This document shows, piece after piece, positions 10,030-20,789 of a DNA stretch of 64,000 nt. A program made the position numbers and the translations under genes. Origin of the DNA: Brienomyrus brachyistius (lineage: Eukaryota > Chordata > Actinopteri > Osteoglossiformes > Mormyridae); NCBI RefSeq assembly GCF_023856365.1, contig NW_026042395.1, positions 124,001-188,000 on the forward strand. The letters are read 5' to 3'. The notes below the pieces were generated by a model. That model made no database searches. It saw only the letters and a list, made by a program, of their open reading frames with translations, and was not told the origin of the DNA. Each line of letters opens with the position of its first letter. Positions within the stretch are counted from its first letter, which is position 1.

Positions 10030-12720
10030 CATACAGTGGTTCAGAATCTTTAAAAAGATGGAACATCCTGTTTTTTTGTAAGTGAACAAAAAAAATCATC
10101 AAAGCAGCAATAATCACCAAGGGCCGTACTGTGCATATACATGTGTGTCTGGTTCCAGTGAGAATTGTTACACAACGACAGACTTGCTGGAGACGTGACC
10201 CACACTTCGTGTTTCCATTTACCTGTCCTCTACCAGTTCAGAGCATGGTGCAGCGTTAGCCGCCGCAAGTCGAGTTGTAATGACCCCCTGAATGAGCTGT
10301 AGTGTTGCGGCTGGCTAACCGTCCAGGATCCATGCTGTGCAGACGATCCCAGTACGATTGCCCTTGCACCTTATTCCCAGTGTATAAGTTTCCAGCACAA
10401 CCAAAGCAGACATCGAGTTTTTTCCAGTGATTAATGGTGGCTGGAGCCCTGAGTGCACTGTCTGCAAAATGCAGTGGCGGCAACAGGCTCACCGATTCCC
10501 ATTGTATGACTCATTTGCACAGTAATTTGCAGTGCTCTTCTGATGCAATAATCCAACACTCTGATGTACGACCTTCCCCCCGTGCCACGGTTTCGACTCA
10601 TATTCTGTTTCATACACAATCGGTCTCTTCCCAAACTCCACTAGGAACTTCGACTACTGGCTTTTACTCAATATTCCGCAGATTCCCGTTGGTTCCAGTT
10701 CCGCCGTGATGCCATGTTGGTTGAGCACATAGAAGACGCATTCATTTTTTCTTCTACCAAACCCTGTTACAAGAAAGCTAAATGTATGGCACTGAATGTG
10801 CACTATTCACACTGTCGGTGTTCCTGAGCTTCTTTCCGACTTGGAAAGAAAATCCCACTTCTAGCTTAGGATGACGGAACCTTGAACTAAATAAGCATTA
10901 CCCAGACGTCCAGGAAAAAAAAGAAAACTTAATTCATTGCAGTGTCACACTGACGGAGGGCATTGTTAACCCGGAATTCCCTATTAGTCAAAGAGAAGCT
11001 GAACACTGAACCTGCTTGACAGCCCAAGAAGTCGTTTTTTTTTTATGGTGTCAAGGGTAAAAACACAAAAGACATTGCTGGAGGGAGTCGGGCATGTGCT
11101 TCTGTCATCGGCACACTTCAAAAAAAGCTGAAGGCAATCTCCGGCAGCAATGGGGTGCCATGTTCTGGATCCCAATACCAAGGTAGCTGGTGACAAATTT
11201 CAGTGTTCAGTGCTGATGGGTGCAAGACAGCACATCCAGACTCTGATTCCCAAGCAAACTGAAATGTAAAATATCATGTATGTTCGGCTGTACTAAGATC
11301 TTTGTCTGACCCCCCCCCCCCCCAGCTCCATCAAAGCATGTCTGCTGTTTACTTGTCGTGCAGCAGGAGGAATGTGTTTGTGAGGTCCGGTTTCAAGTCG
11401 GCACGGTGAAAACTGTCGTTTGCTCACCCACAGGCCACTCTCAAGGCCACAGAACCGGAGCAAACGTACCAGACCTCTCACTACAGGACTATCAGCTAGA
11501 CTATGGAATGTCCCTACAGTTATTAGACAGACAACTCGCTCAGTGTTCTGCACAACCTGGTGTTTTCTGGATTCACGTTGACTTTCTGGCCACACAAGCA
11601 GTCACCTTTCACACCAGCTCTGTCTACCGTTCAGGCTCCTCTTCCTCGGGTCAAACTCCAACTTAGAGTCCAACATGCATCAGTCTGACTAAGACAGGAA
11701 CATGGGTCTAGTTCTGGCCCAGAAACCCGCTGGAACCTCCTCTAGCATGGAAGGTCTCACGCCAGGTTAGCACCTTGCTGGGAGACATTGCTGAGCCATG
11801 CTTCGAAAACACCAGTCCGGTATTAAACATCACAGCTTCTTCGTTAACCTTCATCTCACGGCTTTTAACATGATACTTCACTACAACAAAACAAAAACAA
11901 TTAGTTTTAATGAGGCTAATTATTAGCCTAACATTTGCAAACATTTACTAAAGTGCAGAAAAATGATATGTCTAATATATAATATTAATTAATATTATAT
12001 ATACATACATCTAATACATTTATTTATTTAGCAAATGCTTTTGTCCAGAGTGACATGCAAGTGACGCGAATAGCAATTATAAACACACAGCTGTGAGAGA
12101 GTGGGCTAGGTGCAGCTGGATCGAGCTTCCAATGAATTTCCACTTCAGGGAACAGGCAGTGCAGGTTTTTTGCAAATCTCAGTGACAAAAGACTTACAAC
12201 ATTAAAGCACCAGTTCAGCTATATTTTAGAGTGAAACGATGCATTTCAAAGCAGTTGCTAGTTAGCTACCTTGGAACAGTATAATACCTAAGAACAGAAC
12301 TTTACTGGCTAACAATGTAACATGCCTTCATTTTTATATTGCTACCAGAAAGCATGTAGCAGATCAGCACTCACTTGCATCATTATTCAATAGCCAGAAG
12401 ACCTTCCAAGTGTAAATCAATACTTATGGATGCGCATGTGCTCTCTCCCTGTAATATCCAGGCATCTTGTTTATAATACACAACAGTGTGCTGGGACACA
12501 CACACAGCCCAGAGGTAAGAGGATTACTTCCATATTACTGACAGTCCCCATCCCTGGGGGTCCCACTGCACGAGTTTCATTTGCTACATCGTATTGACAA
12601 GAAAAGCTCAAGCATAAAAAAATGCTTCTGTTCTTTAACAAGAATTTCACCAGCGTAACAATTTAGCATAAATATGATGGTGTGGTAATGTGGGGTGGCT
12701 GTAATTAACAGGAGGTGATT
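10030..12720. other. No gene seen; poly-C tract
   Basis: No coding frame with recognisable motifs. A 14-base C homopolymer lies at 11,310-11,323. AT-rich DNA lies around 11,960-12,030, with no gene signals. Confidence 0.4.
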
Positions 12721-12724
12721 CAGC

Positions 12725-12830
12725 TTCGGCCAAGATGACTCAACAAATAGAGCATTGTGCTAACAATGCATAGGTTGTTGGTTCAAATCCTAGGGTGCAA
12801 ACACAAAGCGTCAGATGAATGAGATATAAG
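12725..12830 (+). mobile_element. tRNA-like SINE head
   Basis: AAGATGACTCAACAAATAG and GAGCATTGTGCTAACAATG are followed by a good B-box, GGTTCAAATCC, at about 12,781. This resembles the tRNA-related head of a SINE, not a functional tRNA: no acceptor stem pairs across it. Confidence 0.4.
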
Positions 12831-13493
12831 TAAAATATTAATGAATTTGGGCTTGTATTTTGAAGGGAAGAAGTCACACCTTTTAAAATCATGTGACAAA
12901 CCACTGAATCTCACCTACTTAAGTGTCAACCGGTACAGTAATGTACAGTACAGTGTATTACTATATAAGGAAATATTGTGTCCTCAGAAACCAGTAAGGT
13001 AGCATTAAAGAAAACACATAAAGGGGGTTGAACTGCAAAATGCAAACCCAGTCATTCATGAAAGAACCAAGTGCAAGACATTTCTGGTAAATTATATGAT
13101 AATTACATTAGCCTGCATCAACCTGCCTTGGAGCAGCTTGTGGTTATGACTTGATACTTAAAGCAGAATGTACTTTAAAAACAAAAACACAGTGATTACC
13201 ATTCCAACTATAGCCATGTTGAAAAAAGAATTTTTCCACTTCAAATACTATGGAATTAGACTAAATACTAGTTCCTTTGTACACTGAAGTCCTACAACAT
13301 TATCCAGTATTAACACCACATCATAGCAACGAAAAACCTTTGGGAATCTTGAAAACGCAGAAAGAAGACAGCACATTCTGGAGAAATGCTGTCGACTTGA
13401 TGGCACAAACAGCAACAAGAAGAACTGCTACTACTATTATTAATAATAATTTACATGTGCAATATATAACAATATATGTTCTAGTTGTATATG

Positions 13494-13976
13494 CAGTACC
13501 AATTAAAAGTGGACACACCTAGCTGCCAACAATGGAGTGATGGAGTTGCATCACATGACCTGGTCACCTGAGCTAGACACAGCAGAAACAGTCTGGAAGG
13601 AATGTGACCAGAGAGCGAAGGAAGGGCGGCCAATGAGAGCTCAGCATATTTGTGGAAACTCCTTCAGGACAGCTGCCAAGCATCCCAGGAGGCCACCACA
13701 TGGAACTGGTGTAGAGGAGACAGTAGGGTTGGCCAGTTCCTGGAGCAATTGGGGTTAAGGGCCTCGCTCAGGGGGTCCAGTGGTGGGATCACTCTACTGA
13801 CCGGTAGAGCTGCAGGCCAAAACATTTCTTTTGTTCAATAGTTTTATGATCAGTATATAATTCCATATATATTATTTTAAAGTTCTGATGTCTTATTTGA
13901 TGAATTATTTAAAATTTTAGAGAATATTACAAGTAAACCTCTCATTTCAGAGGTGTGTCTAAACTTTTGACTAGAC
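13494..13976 (+). mobile_element. Decayed, internally deleted Tc1-like transposon (second family)
   Basis: The left end (AGTACCAATTAAAAGTGGAC, then ACACCT) and the right end (AGAGGTGTGTCTAAACTTTT, then GACTAGAC) are inverted matches. They fit a widespread fish Tc1-like family whose ends carry AAAAGTTTGGACACACCT. The interior holds only the last part of a transposase. At about 480 bp it is far below full length. Confidence 0.65.
13537..13758 (+). pseudogene. C-terminal remnant of Tc1-like transposase
   Basis: The frame reads TWSPELDTAETVWKECDQRA then KEGRPMRAQHI. This corresponds to the end of Tc1-type DDE domains (SPDLNPIE, W..LDRR, then a K.GRP.....HMW block). The catalytic Glu in the E-x-VW position appears to survive, but everything upstream is gone. 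The following residues run out of homology after about 50 codons. It cannot make an active enzyme. Confidence 0.6.
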
Positions 13977-13979
13977 ATC

Positions 13980-14880
13980 ATTTACAGAAATGTCAGTATA
14001 CAGGTTAATCCAGTGAGTATATTATGATTAATGCAAATGAGGCTTCTGGAGGTTTGCTGCAATATTGCCTCTGTTCCCTAGAGTCCAGGCAAGGCCACAC
14101 ATGGCAAACAGGTGACAGGCCAGACTGACTACCAGGGCAGCAGCAATATGGGACTGAGTCAGTGACCTATGATCTCAATGGGTACAATAGTAAAGACATT
14201 TGCTTGCTAAGTTTTGTTTCCTATGACAAAGTAAGAATGTTTCAGTAAAACTTAAACCTTCTGTCCTCTCGTGTCCAGACACTATAAAGGTATAATAAAG
14301 CCTGATTTCAACCCAGCTGACTGTCGCAGTCCTTGCGATGCAAGAATTGCATGTGCATAATATACAATGTTGGTATTAATATCAGACATCGCTCAGCCAT
14401 TTAATACATTACAGCTATTTTTCTAATTCAGTACAAAACACTTGAAGTACCGTACTTTTGAAACTTTGACGTATCAGTAATATTTTATCTGGTGGGGTGG
14501 AAAGCGCCCAAAGTGGAACACAGAAATCGGGAAAGAGACATCTTAAAATTACTGAATTCCAGAAAGCTTCCAGGAAACACAAAGTCCAATAAAACTATTA
14601 TTGAAGAAGGTCCATGAAAATAAAAATTAAATGGGGATTCTGACAGTGATCAATGAGTAAATAGGCCTAATAAAAGATCAATCAGAGACAGATGGAAGAC
14701 ATAGATTTTTACAGCAAAGACAGTAACAATCAAGACATGATTAATGAGGTCAGACGAATGGAAGAACCTCCCAGTAATGGAAGATTTGGTCAGACTGGCC
14801 ACAAGGAGGCGTCCTGAGTCCCCCTGCTATATTCCCTGTACCTCCATGCTTGTACATCCTTACACAGCTCCAATGAGGTC
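13980..14880. other. No gene seen
   Basis: No coding sequence supported. Just before the LINE remnant (14,878-14,893) the pentamer AGGTC is repeated in tandem. Confidence 0.4.
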
Positions 14881-14888
14881 AGGTCAGG

Positions 14889-15340
14889 TCAGGTTGGGGA
14901 GCATGGGCTGATGCAGCACTTTGCTACACCCACCACACAGGGAAACTCCTCGGGATCCCGGCCAGCGACCCCCCAGGCAGATACACGGTCCAGTCCCACC
15001 CTCGGGAAATGGCCATCCATCTGCTGCAACCAGGTGTTACGTGGGCGTCCCCTGGACCTGGTCCAGTCACTCGGGTCCTCGGCCGTGAGGATCCTGTGAG
15101 CCGGATCACCCCCAGGGAAACGCGCCACATGGCCGTAGGGCCGTAGCTGAAGCTCCCTCACAATGCAGGTAATGTGCCTCATTCCGGACTACTCTAGCAA
15201 CCACTCATTCGACACAAAGTCAAACCAGCGGTACCCAAGGATTCTCTGAAGACACACAGTATTGAAGGCAAATACCTCTGTAGCCATAAGGCCTGGACAG
15301 AGGAGAAGCTTTTCCCTCAGGTTTTACGAACTATAAACTC
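14889..15340 (-). pseudogene. C-terminal fragment of a non-LTR (LINE) reverse transcriptase ORF
   Basis: On the minus strand the fragment enters with a frame resembling RILGYRWFDFVSNEWLL, hits an in-frame TAG (near 15,193-15,195), then continues MRHITCIVRELQLRPYGHVA and ARFPGGDPAHRILTAEDP, with a GRPRNTWLQQMDGH stretch. The order YGHVAR, DPAHRIL, RGRPR..WL is one I recognise as the end of ORF2 in a fish non-LTR retrotransposon; I do not assign the clade. The internal stop and lack of a polymerase core show it is dead and 5'-truncated. The upstream boundary is approximate. Confidence 0.75.
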
Positions 15341-15344
15341 TGCT

Positions 15345-16265
15345 TTATCTGGTCTGAAATTCTGGTAATGACGCCACTTTTACCGCATTTGCACATTACA
15401 TCAATACTGTGGAACAATTTTTCATCAAACGTTCCACACTTCATTTACACTCAAACAATTTGATTGCCTTTCTGATAAAACGGAGAGAACAAAAGAATTA
15501 TTACTTATCTTTTCGACTTATAATGAATATATGTTTATGCACAGTGACTGAACTGTTTTGCCGCAATAACATTTCACTGCCACTGTACTGCACAATTGCG
15601 TATGTGACAATCTTGAACTGCTACAAAGGACGGCTAGGAGGAGATAGAGTAATAGAGAAATGATTAGCAGCTGAAGATTTGCAGTGTTGACCAAATTTAA
15701 AAAACAGCTCAATGACCTACAGACTGGATGAGACTGATTTATTCCAATACCAAAGGAGACCAGTATGCAAACTGAAGTATCTCCCACATATCAGATGTCA
15801 AAAAAATACTAAAGATCATTTAATGCAGATTACAGCCCTAAAAAGAAAATGTCGCGAAAAACTGAAAAATACCAGGTCAAGAGGTGTTCATTAAAACAAA
15901 GCCTTTGATTGCTACCATTTGTATAGACTATGTCGAAGTGTGGAATGTTCTCAGGAAAACTGTGGCATCACTGTTGTACAATTTTTGAAGAATGTCTACC
16001 ATGGATAAGAAGCCACAGCCAGAATGGAAAATGGAGAGATTGGGGGGGGGGGAAGGGTTGGATTGGTAGTTAGGCAAGGATGTGCATGCCAGCACCATAC
16101 CCATTCAACTACTAAACATTCAACAAAAGTTTGTACGACAAAAAAAAAAAAATACACCACAGTGCGCATGGACCAATGAAGTTGGCTTATATAGATCTCA
16201 TGAGAATTATACCACCCAATTGGCTCAAAGGCAGATGGTGAGCAGCAGAACTGTAAAAAAAATAT
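15345..16265. other. No gene seen
   Basis: No supportable coding frame. An 11-base G tract lies at 16,042-16,052 and a 13-base A tract at about 16,140-16,152. Open frames of 60-90 codons lack motifs. Confidence 0.4.
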
Positions 16266-16269
16266 ATAT

Positions 16270-16612
16270 ATCTGAGGTCCTGTTTACACTTGGCATTAAA
16301 ATGTGCCTTAGGCGACTGGGTCGCAAGTAGACAGCGCTAACAACACATGCAAGCGACCACCATGACGCACTGTGATCCCATCACTCAGAGTGTTGGTCTG
16401 CAACACATTTGACCACGTTTTGTAGTGTAAACACTAATGCGTCCTGGGTGCATCCCCAACAAGGACGTGACAATAACTGTTTGCGGGGCAGTAACAAAGA
16501 CTGAACAGAAGCGGTCAGCTGGACACCTTCGAGACACGTGAACGACGAAGCGTCTCGGCTGCCTATTTATGATCCGATTGCCCAAGACACATCTTTGAAG
16601 CAAGTGTAAAGA
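16270..16612. mobile_element. Non-autonomous DNA transposon (MITE) with diverged inverted ends
   Basis: The left end TGTTTACACTTGGCATTAAA and following GTGCCTTAGGCGACTGGGTC, GCAAGTAGACAGC pair in inverted orientation with the right end. Read backwards the right end gives TTTACACTTG, then GATGTGTCTTGGGCAATCGG, ATCATAAATAGGCAGC. Inverted homology covers about 55 bp per end. The opening CCTGTTTACAC matches from memory a known kind of fish MITE. No transposase inside. Confidence 0.6.
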
Positions 16613-16659
16613 GTACACAACAGCAGGCAGATCGAGTAGCATAATTCTCATGGGGGGAG

Positions 16660-16665
16660 TTTATT
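16660..16665 (-). promoter_or_regulatory. Candidate PEX10 polyadenylation signal
   Basis: TTTATT on the plus strand gives AATAAA on the minus strand, 236 bases past the PEX10 stop codon. It is the nearest canonical hexamer I noticed. It lies only about 50 bases before the MITE at 16,270-16,612, so the transcript may end close to that element. Confidence 0.4.
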
Positions 16666-16901
16666 AATTTGGGTAACTTCCAATATATTAAGGCTGCAGT
16701 CATAATTTTACAAATTACATTTATGCGGACTGATACAATCCAGTATTAAGAAATACATTCATTTTTTTTTTAAGTTATACTCAATCAGAAATTGAACACA
16801 AAACAAAATCACACTTGATTCATTATTAAATGTCCATAGGAGCAAACAATGGTAATTATCACATGATCAAAATTAACATCATGCAACGTCATGCAGATCC
16901 T

Positions 16902-17407
16902 CTATCTATAGTTCCGCAGATACACCAGTCTGTGTGGCAGGAATTTCTCACGACATAATGGACATTCCGCCTGCAAAAGGATCAAAACAAAGACCCACTT
17001 ATTTCTTTGGAAATTACAGTCCGCAGACGGGCGATATGCACATTGCCGGGTGTTATTGAGAAAGGCAGTTTAATTCAGCAACTGCGTTCTTCAGACCACA
17101 TTAGCATGTCTGGACACTTCTATGAAAGGGGGCCGCTTTGCGAAAAACATGCATTATTATCCTTGCTTTGGAGGCTGCTGGATGATCACACCTTCTTGGG
17201 GTTAAGGTCGCAATCTACCAATCAGGGCGTAATAAACCCAGACATGGGGGTGGAAATTGAGAGGAGGGTGGTGTGTGTGAAGAGTTGGTGTCACACTTAA
17301 ATTGTATGTGACTATTTATGCATAGAGAATACAAGTGGATCGCCCATATTCGATCCTGTTTTGTCAGAATCGTCCTTCTCACATTCAACGAAAATGCTAG
17401 CAAACAG

Positions 17408-17462
<55 letters not shown>

Positions 17463-19681
17463 GCAGACCAACCTCACCTTGGTGTTACACCACTCAGTGA
17501 TGCACTCCCAGCAGAAGAGGTGCCCACAGGGAGTGCTGGTAGAGTGTCGCCGCTCCTCCAGACATAGAATACAGCGAGAGGCCCGGGAACCAGAGGCTTC
17601 CACTGGCTGGGCACTGCGCAAGGAATGGGGAAAGCGGCGGGCGACAAAGCACTTAACATTACACCATCCATCTACCTTACAACAACTAATCCTGGTCAGA
17701 GTATCTAATCCAATCCCAGGCAGCACAGGCCACAAGGCTGGGGCAGAGTTATCACACGGTTCTCATTCACACACAGAATCATAAACTATGCTCAATTTAG
17801 AGATGCCAGGTAGGAACTAGCTGCATGTCTTTGGGCTGCAGGAGAAAACCCATGTGAGAAAGGGAGAACACACTCATTCCAGACACACAGCAGATGCAGG
17901 ATTCAAATCTTCATCCCCGGAGGTGTGAAGCGATAACATTAACTACTGAGCCGCCCTGCTGGCAAACAGGATCAAAGGTTTCTAATAAATGGATTTAGGA
18001 AGCCTGCACAAGGACCTAATTTGCCCAGATAACATTTTCTTTTTAAAAAACTATCAACTTATAAATTAATCCTCAGTCAAGTATTATACGTATCATTTGG
18101 AAAATTGTTTAATGTACCTGGAAGGTAAATTTCGGTGCAGTTTCCACTCCTGTCTGGCTCTCTGTCTCTGCCTCAAGTTGTTGAACTGCAGCACTAGAGT
18201 GAGGCCAAGCTGCAGCAGGGAGACCATGCCCAGTGCTCTGTAGCTGTTACGGATCAACCGGTCATCGCCGGACATGCCCAGAACACGCAGCTTAACAGAA
18301 CAAAGACAAGGACACCATGAGCCATGTGATCCACACACATCCGCATGTTAACCCCTTCATTCATAGTATTTACACAATGTAGATTTTCCTCTCCTCGCTT
18401 TCATATTCAAATTTGTAGCTTTCTTACATTCTGTATGAATTAAATTCAAAGATCTGTGCTAGGCTTCTAACCAAAAGATACCCGTTTATACAGTTGTCTT
18501 GTCATAGCATTTAAACTGGCAACTTTTGGACTACAAGGCTCCTCCATCTCTGTTGAGTCTCAACTTTTCAGACCTCGAATCAACCAATTTCAAAATATAT
18601 GCTTTTAAAATAACCAGCCTTATTTAAATGAATCAAAAGCAGGGCAGGACCGCGACTCAGCCACTTACATAAGTAATACCCGTTGCCCTCTTGCTGAGGT
18701 GGTAGAAGGTCCCGCGGAGGTAGAAGACGGCCACATGGAACCTGTGCAGCAGGGTGACGGCCTGCTGGAACACGAGGAGCATCGGCAGTAGGGCCTTCCT
18801 CTGGGGCTCCGTCAGCAAGCTCACCAGCCGCCGGGTCTGGGCCCGCACACATGAAGCCGGGCTCCACCAATGGCCAGCCCCACCCGGGCTTGCGTGCGAG
18901 TCCAGATCCTCAGCCTGGAGGTCATTTTCCAGGTATACCAAAAGTTTGTCCAGGCAGTAAGGCAGAAAGGTGTGGAGGAAGACCAGAGCGGCTCGACGAC
19001 TATGGGAGGGGACCCTACGTTTGGAGGGGTCCACTTGGACCATGTTAACATACTCCTCGCCCAGAGTCTGGTATCCTAAAAAGAGAGTGGAAAAGTATCT
19101 ATAAGATCATTTGAAATCAGGAATAATACCTATGTGGACAGGGTGAAGTATAGCGTTTCAGGTTTTCGATTGAGGTCCCAGGGTGACCTTACTATTGTAT
19201 GCATCCGTCGGGAATATTCATAACCAGAATTGCAAACATTAAAGGTGTGTATTAAATAGGTTCAACTTGTCTGTTGTGTTTGATGAAAACATTAATTCGA
19301 AGCGGCTCGTATAAAAAGTTCCTGTTTAAACAATGTATTTAAAAGCAAATTTACACGAGAAACAATTTAGCCTTCCTTACCCGCATATGTTGTTAAACTA
19401 TAGTATGCAAGATCTGCAAGTAACTCAATCTCTTTTCTCCATTCGAGCCATCTTTTGGATCCTGCATTGGAAATAAAACAAATCGGTATTAATGTGTAGG
19501 CTTACACGTTTTATCCTGCGAGTATGTGCAGAACTGCATTCGCTTTTTTAGATGACGTCTTTGACTTGCCTGCAAAAGTCTGGAAGGCTTCGTTGGTGTT
19601 ATTGCGGAGACAGTTCTGGTAATATTCATCTTTTTGACTCGAGCGAATAAGCTGAGGTTGATTTGCAGGAATAAGAGGCAT
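16902..19681 (-). CDS. pex10: PEX10, peroxisome biogenesis factor 10 (six exons)
   Basis: RING-type E3 ligase of the PEX2-PEX10-PEX12 complex in the peroxisome membrane, which ubiquitinates the import receptor PEX5 for recycling. Six exons, minus strand: 19570-19681, 19381-19461, 18669-19075, 18118-18290, 17478-17613, 16902-16970. Phases agree at every junction and give 978 bases, 325 residues, the usual PEX10 length. Exons 1-2 read SQKDEYYQN and [20 protein letters not shown]. Exon 3 gives [18 protein letters not shown] and hydrophobic stretches near residues 93-113 and 159-191. Exon 4 adds one near 219-236. The C3HC4 RING is C272, C275, C287, H289, C292, C295, C306, C309, including [20 protein letters not shown] and [10 protein letters not shown]. 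The product ends LVYLRNYR. The start ATG has A at -3 and fits family N-termini. All splice sites are GT-AG except intron 1, which is GC-AG. Introns are 108, 305, 378, 504 and 507 bp. No frameshift or lost RING residue: apparently functional. Confidence 0.96.
16971..17477 (-). other. PEX10 intron 5 with long CA tract next to the donor
   Basis: The donor reads AAG|GTGAGG (GT at 17,477-17,476) and the acceptor CCTTTTGCAG|GC at 16,971. Just 15 bases downstream of the donor GT begins an uninterrupted (CA)25 on the transcript strand (17,411-17,460 as TG on plus). The rest of the intron has no recognisable element. Confidence 0.85.
17411..17460. repeat. (TG)25 microsatellite
   Basis: A perfect dinucleotide tract of 25 units in PEX10 intron 5; on the gene strand it is CA. 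Length and purity make it likely polymorphic. Confidence 0.97.
17745..17968 (-). mobile_element. SINE of the (ATGG)-tail family in PEX10 intron 4, lacking its 3' half
   Basis: On the minus strand: GGCGGCTCAGTAGTTAATG, then CGCTTCACACCTCCGGGG, a B-box GATTTGAATCC, GTGTTCTCCC, then GGGTTTTCTCCTGCAGCCCA and AGACATGCAGCT. The order is the same as in the copy at 40,355-40,720. It sits in the same orientation as PEX10, between exons 5 and 4, and has no tail repeat. Confidence 0.7.
19568..19569 (-). other. Non-canonical GC splice donor of PEX10 intron 1
   Basis: Exon 1 ends GCAG|GCAAGT. The next GT, four bases on, would put exon 2 out of frame. Only the GC donor gives the family sequence [15 protein letters not shown] across the junction. 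GC donors are a known minor class and usually have a strong flanking consensus, as here (CAG|GCAAGT). Confidence 0.85.
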
Positions 19682-20600
19682 TTTGTTCAGTGTAGGAGAC
19701 GGGTGGGTATCTAGCTAGCTTTTAAACCTTTCGTCTACGCATTTCGAAAAACAAACAGTATGCCTGTTCACCAGTTTAAAATACACATCGTTAGTTAATT
19801 ACTTCAGAACGCGTGAGTATTAAGATACCAACATTAAAACATGCTATTTACACCACTTGTCACAATTTCAACTTCTCTTCCTCGCATCCATTTTAAAGAA
19901 GAGCGCCTGACAACGACTGCTAAATAAGCCCTGCTAGAATTAACAGCGCCCCCCGCAGGAAGTAAGCGCGTAGACCTCCCGGCAATTATTTCACAGTACA
20001 GTACTGAAGAACATAACAGCTGAAGAACATAACAGCTGTATTATTTTCATAATATTTTAATTCTATCTGTACCCAATGTTCATTCTTCATAATCTATTTT
20101 TTTAAAAACAATGTTCTTAAGGCTACCTAAAATCTGTGTAAAAAAAGTTCATATTCCATAGGGAACTACGCAGAAATCATTTAATGTGAGATTTTAATTG
20201 GATTCATTTGATTTATTAATGGGTTAAATATCGTAACTGTAATGTTAATATTTTCACATTTTATATAAAGTATTGAACTTTAATACTATAATTGAAACTT
20301 CTTACAAAAAATAACTAAATTATCAGATTAGGTCATCTTCCTATATTTATCCTTTTTATTTGATAGTGTATCTCATCGTTAAGTACTGTTCTTGAGTTAC
20401 CAGGTCTGTGACGATTGATATTGTCCGGGGAACTTGCCGAACCAGTTTCTTTGTTATTTTAATAAAGAAAAATAAAACTCCAGTTTTTTTTTAATCCACC
20501 AGGTGAACACTCACTCTCTTCCGATGCGAACAGAATACCGGTGGCAACAAGCAAACTAGCCGGTCAGGAAAGTTACTCTCGAACTCCTTGATTAATAAAG
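19682..20600. promoter_or_regulatory. PEX10 upstream region, probably bidirectional
   Basis: This is the spacer between the PEX10 start and a probable divergent first exon. It includes GGAAGTAAGCGCG near 19,959-19,971, an ETS-like core (GGAAGT) next to CG-rich bases, and around 19,885-19,905 a minus-strand AAAATGGATGCGAGGAAG that loosely resembles a YY1-type start site. No TATA box faces PEX10. The motifs are weak individually; the inference rests mainly on position. Confidence 0.4.
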
Positions 20601-20619
20601 AGACACACATTAACGCATC

Positions 20620-20786
20620 TGTCATTTCCTACAGACAGGGGAGAAATCCTTTCGTGTTTGCCGATAAGTGGGAGGCGGTGAGTTTTTAGTTACTTGCGAC
20701 TTCTTACATGGCAAAGTTATAGAGACTGGGCGGCGAGCAGAGACTTTCCCCTGGGAAATAAGCAGCACTGAAAGAAACGTGCAAAG
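20620..20786 (+). other. Probable non-coding first exon (plus strand), divergent from PEX10
   Basis: The stretch ends AACGTGCAAAG|GTAAGC, a strong donor at 20,787. It contains no sustained frame, so it would be 5' untranslated. A TTAATAAAG about 30 bases upstream of the assumed start could act as a weak TATA-like element. In mammals the gene diverging from PEX10 is PLCH2, so this may be an upstream PLCH2 exon, but I cannot link it to any downstream exon by sequence. The 5' boundary is a guess. Confidence 0.3.
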
Positions 20787-20789
20787 GTA

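Noticed and set aside
12725..12830. Functional tRNA gene
   Set aside because: A good B-box is present but the acceptor stem does not pair and no terminator follows; it fits a SINE head.
1..16900. RER1 as expected left neighbour of PEX10 by mammalian gene order
   Set aside because: I looked for its conserved words on both strands and found none; the left flank appears intergenic and mobile-element rich.
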